DNA of 64,000 nt from contig NZ_JAMBOO010000001.1 in NCBI RefSeq assembly GCF_023715895.1, positions 496,001 to 560,000 of the forward strand, written 5' to 3'. This DNA comes from Domibacillus indicus. GTDB lineage: Bacteria; Bacillota; Bacilli; Bacillales; Domibacillaceae. The position numbers were made by a program, and so were the translations under genes. The notes under the pieces are model-generated. The model did no database searches and was not told the DNA's origin. It worked only from the letters and a program-made list of their open reading frames with translations. Below are positions 57,632 through 64,000 of this stretch, piece after piece; the first letter of the stretch is position 1; every line of letters starts with the position of its first letter.

Positions 57632-58541
57632 CACCTGATATAGAAGAAGCTGCTATTGCACCAGCCGTGGAAGCAGCGATGACCGCCTGCTGGGATTGAA
57701 TCATCGCTTGAACAGCCGCCGTTAATCCAGCAGACGATTGGATCATTTCCTGAGAAACAAACACGGCGGCCAGTATGACAGCCATATCTTTATTCCATTT
57801 TAATGCAGGAGATTTTTTTAATTCATGCACAGCCGGCGCACATGTTTCTGCCCTTCCCGACAGCGCCATCATGCCAAGTGCTGGATAATGCATGCTTTTT
57901 ACTTTTATCCCGCTTTGCTCAAGCTTTCGTTTCATCTGTAAGACGGCATCAGCGGTACTTTCTTGAAACAATCCATTCGCCACAAGTATATTGGCCAGGA
58001 ATTGAAGGTCGTTCCCCCTCCAAAAGCCATGTTTATGAAAGAAATGATAATACCGTTCAGAGGCACCTGCGAGTTCTTGAATGCTTTCCGGCCGGCTGGC
58101 CATCATCGCAGCTGCTGGATAATCTTCATTTGATGTAAGTAAAACGTGATGTTTTTTCATTGTATGGTACATTTCTTTTATCCGCTCAGGCTGAACAGAT
58201 GGCCCCATTAAAAAAGCGGCAATATACGTGTACGGAGAAGAGCGGAAACCAGCTGAACGAAGAATGTGATACTTTCTGTGCAGCTCGGCAATCCGCTCCT
58301 CTTCACTGCCGTCTTGAAGCATCAAGAGCCCAGCCATTGGAAAATGGATGGTTCGAAGGGGAGAAAACATCGATCCTGATTTTTTTATATTGGCTGAAAG
58401 CGTCCTGAATGCTTCGATGTTAATTGGCTGCTGTCTGGCGGCAAATTGGGCAGCGGTTAGGAGAACAAGCCGTTTGTCGATCCATTTACCTTCTTTTTTC
58501 CGCAAAATCGCTGTGTTTTCTTCCAATAGCTTTATGTCCAT
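57627..58541 (-). CDS. DUF4003 family protein, function unknown
   Basis: The 304-residue predicted cytosolic, mostly helical protein has recurring family blocks: ...FRTLSANIKKSGSMFSPLRTIHFPMAGLL..., FRSSPYTYIAAFLM, HHVLLTSNEDYPAAAMMA, GFWRGNDLQFLANILV and YPALGMMAL. These match what I recall of the DUF4003 family of Bacillus. The C-terminus is Ala/Gln/Ser-rich (AMIQSQQAVIAASTAGAIAASS). ATG 58541 is chosen with AGGAG 8-9 nt upstream. No function can be given; the gene is monocistronic. Confidence 0.75.
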   Translation of the reverse strand: MDIKLLEENTAILRKKEGKWIDKRLVLLTAAQFAARQQPINIEAFRTLSANIKKSGSMFSPLRTIHFPMAGLLMLQDGSEEERIAELHRKYHILRSAGFRSSPYTYIAAFLMGPSVQPERIKEMYHTMKKHHVLLTSNEDYPAAAMMASRPESIQELAGASERYYHFFHKHGFWRGNDLQFLANILVANGLFQESTADAVLQMKRKLEQSGIKVKSMHYPALGMMALSGRAETCAPAVHELKKSPALKWNKDMAVILAAVFVSQEMIQSSAGLTAAVQAMIQSQQAVIAASTAGAIAASSISGE

Positions 58542-59022
58542 TCCTGCCACTCTCCTTTTCTTTTTATACGATTTGCTGCCAAAATCGTTTCAAGAAACGG
58601 TTTTTCTGCCTCCGCGTTACTGCCAAAAGCGCCTCTGTCCTGCCCGCATCGGTCACTTAGAAACAGCTGGCTATTTTATAGGACTGACCTCTGCTTTTTG
58701 GTGCCCAAATTCGTGCTATCATGTTGATGAAGCAAGTTTGCTGGACCAATTTTCCTTTTAACTGTTACAGAATGAACAGCCAAATTGTTTTTGTTTGGAC
58801 GCTACAGATTGATTTTGCAGCAGTGAAATAATTGGATAAAAGCGTCATTCAAACCGACCGAAGGAATACGGCTGCAGCTATGTTCTCCCGGCCGGCTTTT
58901 TGCTTTATTCTGTGTGAAACTATGTGAAACTGCTTGTAATCATGCATAAAGAGAAGGAACTTTTCTAGAAAGCAGCTTTTGTTAAAAAAGCAGCCCTTTG
59001 TCATTTCGGAGATATATAAAAA
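58542..59022. other. Gene-free stretch
   Basis: About 480 bp without a supported gene. A short CGTTTC-AA-GAAACG hairpin with GTTTTT lies near 58586-58604. The stretch before 59023 may be what is left of the 5' part of the decayed beta-helix gene, but no signal peptide can be read in any frame. Confidence 0.35.
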
Positions 59023-60043
59023 ATGAAGTACATAGAAAAAGCGGGAGGTACACTTGTTGGCGACCGAACCGCTCACACAAGGGATGATGACGAATGGGGA
59101 CACGGTATTCATATTACATGAAATGCGTTTTCTATTTATGTGAACGGCGTAACGGCTAAAAACTTTTCGGGTGATGGCTTTACAATTGAAAATAACGTGG
59201 ATGCGGTCAAGAAAGTACCAGACAAAGTAAAGCTTGATCGAGTAACGGCGGACTATAACCGCCGGCAGGGCTTATCCATTATCGCAGGCACCAATATTAC
59301 AATAACAAACAGCACGTTTAAACATACAGAGGGTACTCCTTCTTCGGACGGAATTGCTCTTGAACGCGATAAACCTTACACGCTTCTGCTTGAGAACATG
59401 GTGATTCGGCACAAACGGATGCAAAACAATGGAGGATATGGATTGATATTCGCTTTCTCCCATCACAGCCGGGTAGAATACAACATCATCCCATCTAATA
59501 AAGAAGGAGGCTTTTTTAAACAGTGCCTACGGTCATACATTGTACGGAAACAAAATCAGCTGTAACGGCGGACATCTCTCAAAACCGTATTTGAGCAGCG
59601 GAGTATTCATTCGCGGTGGAGAAAATAATGTGATCAGCGCTAACGATATCTCCCAAAACGCCGAGCGGGGTGTTTATGTGCTGGATCACGCAAATGGGAA
59701 CGAAATAATCCATAATACTTTAACCGATAACGGACATACCGCTATTGAAGCAAATGATGGCACCGGCCTTGTTATCAAAAACAATCATGTGTCCGGCGCT
59801 CATGATGCAGTGATCATCCATGATTTATCTTCTTCTGTTGTTTCCAACAATGGCAGCTCTGTTTCATTCGTACCCCCGGCTGAAGAGCCTGGTCCGGCTG
59901 CTGATTCGTCTTCTCCAGCAGAGAAAGAAAGCGAGAAAAAAACAGATCCATCCGATTCTCTCAGCCGCTTGAAAGAAGCGCTTACCGAAAAGTCACTTCC
60001 AGCATCTTTAAAATGGGCGATTTTTATGTATCGATTTTTTTAA
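59023..60043 (+). pseudogene. Decayed right-handed beta-helix (pectate-lyase-like) protein gene
   Basis: The sense frame reads MKYIEKAGGTLVGDRTAHTRDDDEWGHGIHIT, then TGA at 59119-59121. It continues NAFSIYVNGVTAKNFSGDGFTIENN and a run of beta-helix coils (ITITNSTFKHTEG, YGLIFAFSHHSRVEYN). At the T6 run 59512-59517 the frame shifts by one base and goes on as FLNSAYGHTLYGNKISCNGG..., NEIIHNTLTDNGHTAIEAN and a Pro/Ser/Glu-rich tail to 60043. An in-frame TAA at 59017-59019 cuts off any signal peptide. Three lesions make it a pseudogene of a secreted polysaccharide-active or surface protein. The original substrate is unknown. Confidence 0.8.
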
Positions 60044-60084
60044 GCATTGTGCGGACAGCGCAATACTTTTTTTGCATTCATAAT

Positions 60085-60120
60085 AAAAAACCTGCTTCAG
60101 CCCTTTGCTGAAGCAGGTTT
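60085..60120. terminator. Bidirectional terminator after the beta-helix remnant and yvoF
   Basis: AAACCTGCTTCAG-CCCTTTG-CTGAAGCAGGTTT: a 13-bp perfect stem with an A-run. It contains the stop region of the convergent yvoF-like gene. Confidence 0.85.
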
Positions 60121-60591
60121 AATAATCATTGGGTTCCCGCCGGCGAATGCGCCCGGCGGTACATCCTTATTCACCAGTGTCATGGCGGACACAATTGCAC
60201 CATTACCAATTTCAATACCGGGCAAAATGGTGCAGTTGGCTCCAATCATGACGTTATCACCGATCACAACGGGACCAATACGATATTCATCGGTTAAATA
60301 TTCATGTGCCAAAATGGTGGTGTTATAGCCGATAATTGTGTTACGTCCTACCGTAATCTGTTCCGGAAACATAATATCCGGTACCACCTTATAAGCAAAA
60401 GCGGTTCCTGCCCCAATTTTCATACCGAGCAGACGCCGGTACAGTGCATTTTTCACGCGAACGAACGGAACAAAACGGCTTATTTCAATAACGGCTGTGT
60501 TTTTGAATGTTTTCCAGAACGAAACGGTTTGATAAATGTGAAAAAGCGGGTTTGCACCGCCTTTTAACGTGTACCGTTTCGTCCGTCTCAT
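60097..60591 (-). CDS. Hexapeptide-repeat acyltransferase (YvoF-like)
   Basis: The 164-residue protein has a left-handed beta-helix with hexapeptide repeats ([63 protein letters not shown]) typical of maltose/galactoside O-acetyltransferases. The His in [11 protein letters not shown] is a candidate catalytic base. Its start overlaps the ppaX stop by 4 nt, as in the hprK-lgt-yvoD-ppaX-yvoF group of B. subtilis. The acceptor is unknown. Confidence 0.88.
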   Translation of the reverse strand: MRRTKRYTLKGGANPLFHIYQTVSFWKTFKNTAVIEISRFVPFVRVKNALYRRLLGMKIGAGTAFAYKVVPDIMFPEQITVGRNTIIGYNTTILAHEYLTDEYRIGPVVIGDNVMIGANCTILPGIEIGNGAIVSAMTLVNKDVPPGAFAGGNPMIIKPASAKG

Positions 60592-61244
60592 TTCTGGCTG
60601 GCTCCGACCTGCAGAATATCAAGCAAATCTGCCATCGATTCTAGCATGTAATCCGGGTCATACGTATTAAGAAAATCGCGCCCTTTCAGTGACCAGGCTA
60701 CACCTGCCGTTTGAACGCCCGCGTTCCTCCCGCCTTCAATATCGTGATAGTTATCGCCGACCATAATGGCTTCCTCCGGCTTCGAACCAAGAGCAGCCAA
60801 TGCTTTTTGGACAGGCTCTGGATGCGGCTTCGCATGTTCAACATCATCAAGCCCGATGACTACATCGAAAAACGGATCAAGCTTTGTCAGCTTCAAGCCT
60901 TTAAGGACCGTTTCGTGAATCTTCGTTGAAACAATCGCCATTTTATACCCGTTTTCATGCAATGTGCGGATGGTTTCGTACACACCTTCAAATTCTGTTA
61001 CAAGTGCATCATGTTTTTCGTGGTTAAATGCGCGGTAATGAGCAACCATTTCCATCGTCCGTTCCTTATCCAGCGCTTCGAACGTATCAATAAGCGGCGG
61101 CCCCATGAACGGGTATACATCTTCGCGCTTGTATTGGTTTGGAAAATAATGATTTAACGTATGAAGAAATGATTGCACAATCAGTTCATTTGTATTGATT
61201 AACGTTCCATCTAAATCAAACAGCAGTGTTGTAATATTTTTCAT
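60588..61244 (-). CDS. ppaX: Pyrophosphatase PpaX (HAD family)
   Basis: The 218-residue HAD hydrolase has motif [16 protein letters not shown], motif II VSTK, and motif [16 protein letters not shown] and [16 protein letters not shown]. By position in the hprK operon and length it is PpaX, which hydrolyses the pyrophosphate made when HprK dephosphorylates P-Ser-HPr. Start 61244 follows GAAAGGAAG and overlaps the yvoD stop by 4 nt; a longer frame is inside yvoD. Confidence 0.94.
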   Translation of the reverse strand: MKNITTLLFDLDGTLINTNELIVQSFLHTLNHYFPNQYKREDVYPFMGPPLIDTFEALDKERTMEMVAHYRAFNHEKHDALVTEFEGVYETIRTLHENGYKMAIVSTKIHETVLKGLKLTKLDPFFDVVIGLDDVEHAKPHPEPVQKALAALGSKPEEAIMVGDNYHDIEGGRNAGVQTAGVAWSLKGRDFLNTYDPDYMLESMADLLDILQVGASQK

Positions 61245-62182
61245 ATATGAACAGCTTCCTTTCTTGTTGCCCGTCCCGGCTGCTTCCAAAGACGTGCGAC
61301 AGCAATCGTTAACACAACAGCTGTGGTTACACGAATAAGGAAAAGCGGCCAAACTGGAATACCGAGTGGAATAAATATAAGTGTATCTTCAATCACCGCG
61401 TGGCAGGCGACGAGAAAAATAAAAGCCAGCGTTACATCGCGCTTACTGACCCCATCTTCTTCGACCGCCTGTATCATGACTGCTGACCCCATTGCCAGAC
61501 CGATAAGCAGGCCGGATGCCAGCGTCATTGATGTGTTTTCCCGCATGCCAAGAAACCGTGTGACAGGAGCGACAGCTTTAGAAAATGCATCAAGCCATTT
61601 TAAATCTTTGGCAATTTGAATGATAATCATAAGCGGAATGACAATCGCAGCTAGCTGCAAAACGCCAAAAACGGCTTTTTGCAGGCCCAGCAGCACAATA
61701 GCTCCCCATGTGTCCGGCTGAACAGCCGACTCAGGAACCATGCCGTATTGAGCAATCTCTCCGCCGCCCTGCCAGACGAGGTTGATGACGATACCGGCTG
61801 TTATCGCAAGCCCGATACGGACCGCTAGGATGATCCACATTTTCACACCAACTTTAACAGCAACGGTCGATTCGATAAATAAATTATGGGAGAACGACAG
61901 CATCATCGCAAGAATAAACACTTCTTTCACAGTCAATTCCAGCGATAAAATCGCCCCGATCCCCGCATACAAATTGAGCGCATTCCCAATCACAAGTGGA
62001 ATCGCTGCATCTCCAGATAAACCAAAAATCCCCATCAGAGGGCTGATTAAATGGATGATCCATGGCAGCACAGGCGTAAATTGCAAAATGGTGACAACGA
62101 GCGTAATCGGAAAAATCACTTTTCCCAGCTTCCACGTTGTCATACAGCCTGTCTGCAGCCCTTTGACAACTGTTTGTCTCAC
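61241..62182 (-). CDS. Nucleoside-recognition/Gate-domain membrane protein YvoD
   Basis: The 313-residue membrane protein has about eight hydrophobic segments in two similar halves, each with the Gate-domain pattern ([48 protein letters not shown]). It corresponds to YvoD of B. subtilis between lgt and ppaX. The family is linked with nucleoside or small-molecule transport, but function here is unknown. It overlaps lgt and ppaX by 4 nt each. Confidence 0.88.
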   Translation of the reverse strand: MRQTVVKGLQTGCMTTWKLGKVIFPITLVVTILQFTPVLPWIIHLISPLMGIFGLSGDAAIPLVIGNALNLYAGIGAILSLELTVKEVFILAMMLSFSHNLFIESTVAVKVGVKMWIILAVRIGLAITAGIVINLVWQGGGEIAQYGMVPESAVQPDTWGAIVLLGLQKAVFGVLQLAAIVIPLMIIIQIAKDLKWLDAFSKAVAPVTRFLGMRENTSMTLASGLLIGLAMGSAVMIQAVEEDGVSKRDVTLAFIFLVACHAVIEDTLIFIPLGIPVWPLFLIRVTTAVVLTIAVARLWKQPGRATRKEAVHI

Positions 62183-63006
62183 GATGCCATCTTCCCTTCA
62201 TTCGTTTGATCTGCATAACGCGGCAGCGTATATCTTACGCGGCGATACACAAGAAGAGCCGCTGCGATCACGATCAAGGACAAGGACAGCACTTGGGCAA
62301 TCCGTAAAAAATCACCTGGCAGCATTAAACTGTCTGTACGCATTCCTTCAATAAAGAAGCGGCCGACCGAATACCAAATTACATAAGATAGGAACAGCTC
62401 GCCGCGTTTCGGGTTTACTCTGCGCAAGACAAGCAAAAGCACAAATCCGAGGATATTCCAAACGGATTCGTATAAGAAGGTAGGATGGTAATAAGCACCG
62501 TCAATATACATCTGATTGATAATAAATTCTGGCAAATGAAGATTCTCTAAAAATGAGCGTGTGACTTCTCCGCCGTGTGCTTCCTGGTTCATAAAGTTTC
62601 CCCAGCGGCCGATTGCCTGCCCCAAAATAATAGAAGGCGCCGCAATATCCGCCAGTTTCCAAAAAGAAAGACGGCGCTTTCTTGTAAATACAATCGCGGT
62701 AATAACCGATCCAATCAACGCCCCGTGAATGGCGATACCGCCGTTCCAAATTTGAATAATGGCTTCGGGATGCTGTGAATAGTAAGACCATTCAAACAGA
62801 ACATAGTAAGCGCGTGCTGAAATAAGCGCGATTGGAATGGCCCAAATCAGCAAATCAGAAAACGTATCCTCGGGCAGGCCAAGTCTGTTTGCTTCTTTTG
62901 AAGCTAAATAAAAACCGAGGGCGATACCGATTCCGATAATAATGCCATACCAGTGTACTTGAAAATTGCCCAGTTCCAAGGCAATTGGATTTAACGGATA
63001 CTCCAA
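62179..63006 (-). CDS. lgt: Phosphatidylglycerol-prolipoprotein diacylglyceryl transferase
   Basis: The 275-residue protein has seven membrane segments and the Lgt signature [16 protein letters not shown] near residues 130-145, including the essential Arg and Asn/Glu. It adds diacylglycerol to the lipobox cysteine of prelipoproteins, the first step of lipoprotein maturation. The transporter lipoproteins in this window are substrates in principle. It lies 14 bp after hprK. Confidence 0.97.
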   Translation of the reverse strand: MEYPLNPIALELGNFQVHWYGIIIGIGIALGFYLASKEANRLGLPEDTFSDLLIWAIPIALISARAYYVLFEWSYYSQHPEAIIQIWNGGIAIHGALIGSVITAIVFTRKRRLSFWKLADIAAPSIILGQAIGRWGNFMNQEAHGGEVTRSFLENLHLPEFIINQMYIDGAYYHPTFLYESVWNILGFVLLLVLRRVNPKRGELFLSYVIWYSVGRFFIEGMRTDSLMLPGDFLRIAQVLSLSLIVIAAALLVYRRVRYTLPRYADQTNEGKMAS

Positions 63007-63020
63007 AATGTTTTCACTCC

Positions 63021-63959
63021 TTACTGCTTACTATCGATTCCAGCATCATTAATGGCACCGGCCAGTTTATCTGTGAATTCCTGGGCTGCGTTCACACCCA
63101 TCCGTTTTAAGCGGAAGTTCATGGCTGCCACTTCAATGATAACAGCCAGGTTTCGTCCAGGGCGGACCGGCAGGGTAATCTTTGTAATCTCCGAATCCAA
63201 AATAGGAAGTTTATCTTCTTCAATGCCAAGACGATCATATTGTTTGTCCGGGTCCCATAGCTCAAGGTTTACGTTCAATGTAATAATTTTATGTGAACGA
63301 ACGGCTCCTGCCCCGAAAAGTGTCATGACGTTAATAATGCCCAGCCCGCGAATTTCCAGCAAATGCTCAATCAATTCTGGTGAATTACCCACCAGACGCC
63401 CGATGTCTTCCTGACGGATCTCTACACAGTCATCTGCCACAAGTCGATGGCCGCGCTTTACAAGCTCAAGCGCTGTCTCACTTTTCCCGACGCCGCTTTG
63501 TCCGGTAATCAATACACCGATCCCATAAATATCAACAAGAACGCCATGAATAGCTGTTGTTGGTGCAAGCATAGATTCCAGGTAATTAGTCAGCTGGCTT
63601 GCAAATTTAGTCGTGGTCATTTTCGAACGCATAACCGGCACTGAATAAGCCTCTGATGCTTCAATGAGTTCAACGGGTACACTTAAATTGCGCGAAACGA
63701 TAATAGCAGGTGTTTCATAGTCACACAGCTTATCCATCCGGTCTTTTTTTTCTTCAGGGTTAAGCCGCTGAAAAAAAGACAGCTCGGTCATACCGATCAG
63801 CTGTACACGTTCTGCCGGATAATAATCAAAAAATCCTGCTATCTCAAGACCCGGACGTGATAAGTCACTTAATTTAATAGGGCGATGAAGTCCTTCTTCA
63901 CCACTAACAAGCTCTAAATCGAATTTCTCCAAAAGATCAACTGCACGCACTTTTGGCAT
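63021..63959 (-). CDS. hprK: HPr kinase/phosphorylase
   Basis: The 312-residue bifunctional enzyme has an N-terminal domain and a C-terminal kinase domain with Walker [10 protein letters not shown] (about residues 154-162), the catalytic [11 protein letters not shown] and the HprK signature [20 protein letters not shown]. It phosphorylates Ser46 of HPr and Crh with ATP or pyrophosphate and also removes the phosphate, setting catabolite repression. ATG 63959 follows GAGGAGGG. It is the first gene of hprK-lgt-yvoD-ppaX-yvoF. Confidence 0.97.
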   Translation of the reverse strand: MPKVRAVDLLEKFDLELVSGEEGLHRPIKLSDLSRPGLEIAGFFDYYPAERVQLIGMTELSFFQRLNPEEKKDRMDKLCDYETPAIIVSRNLSVPVELIEASEAYSVPVMRSKMTTTKFASQLTNYLESMLAPTTAIHGVLVDIYGIGVLITGQSGVGKSETALELVKRGHRLVADDCVEIRQEDIGRLVGNSPELIEHLLEIRGLGIINVMTLFGAGAVRSHKIITLNVNLELWDPDKQYDRLGIEEDKLPILDSEITKITLPVRPGRNLAVIIEVAAMNFRLKRMGVNAAQEFTDKLAGAINDAGIDSKQ

Positions 63960-64000
63960 CGTATTCCCTCCTCTTCACCAAAACGAATTGCCTTCATTGT

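Noticed and set aside
58348-58761. 137-codon plus-strand frame running out of the DUF4003 gene
   Set aside because: The first half is antisense to the DUF4003 gene and the second half has low-complexity Cys-rich composition; no start signal at a sensible place.
58849-59112. 87-codon minus-strand frame
   Set aside because: It is antisense to the beta-helix remnant, whose sense frame shows clear homology; there is no ribosome site.

Overview
The window is chromosomal DNA of a low- to mid-GC Gram-positive bacterium, almost certainly a member of the Bacillaceae. Protein sequences, AGGAGG-type ribosome binding sites, sigma-A promoters and gene order (cggR-gapA-pgk-tpiA-gpmI-eno, secG-est-rnr-smpB-ssrA, yvcI-rapZ-yvcK-whiA-crh, hisZGDBHAFI, hprK-lgt-yvoD-ppaX) all follow the Bacillus subtilis layout. 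The genus cannot be fixed from the sequence alone. I see no prophage, insertion sequence or CRISPR array.

Layout. 0-6.5 kb: a redox-type HxlR regulator divergent from a nitroreductase, then a leftward sugar/cyclitol ABC transporter operon (binding protein, ATPase, permease) ending in its LacI-family regulator. The operon has a promoter, an operator and a cre site. 6.5-13.7 kb: a small secreted repeat protein, a two-component system, and a leftward iron block (heme monooxygenase, MarR regulator, yclNOPQ-type siderophore importer) with Fur boxes. 13.8-21 kb: an MMPL exporter, a DUF2268 putative protease, a small Sm-like/Gly-Tyr protein, hflX, uppP, an AbrB paralogue and an mhqD-like hydrolase. 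21-25.2 kb: nitrite reductase with siroheme methyltransferase, divergent from tnrA, each promoter with its own TnrA/GlnR box. 25.3-29.5 kb: a disrupted GGDEF gene and two nucleotide-sugar enzymes. 29.6-42 kb: tmRNA, smpB, rnr, est, secG, the glycolytic operon, cggR, a glutaredoxin and rpoN. 43-51 kb: clpP, tRNA-Arg, crh-whiA-yvcK-rapZ-yvcI, trxB and a TPR protein. 51-57.4 kb: the complete his operon. 57.4-64 kb: a DUF4003 gene, a decayed beta-helix gene, yvoF, ppaX, yvoD, lgt and hprK.

How it works together. Carbon control is a recurrent theme: HprK and Crh, PpaX (which removes the pyrophosphate HprK makes), a cre site in the sugar operon, CggR over glycolysis and YvcK. Nitrogen control is TnrA acting on nitrite reductase. 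Iron control is Fur acting on the importer and heme monooxygenase. Electrophile/quinone stress has two candidate circuits (the YodB/CatR-like regulator and an MhqR-like operator at mhqD).

The most interesting non-gene signals are a structured intergenic repeat present in two copies with compensatory base changes, the paired TnrA promoters, a terminator-like hairpin in the hflX leader, and a tmRNA whose tag ends in an unusual LQAA. I did not find a convincing new multi-gene system. Most of the window is conserved housekeeping sequence.
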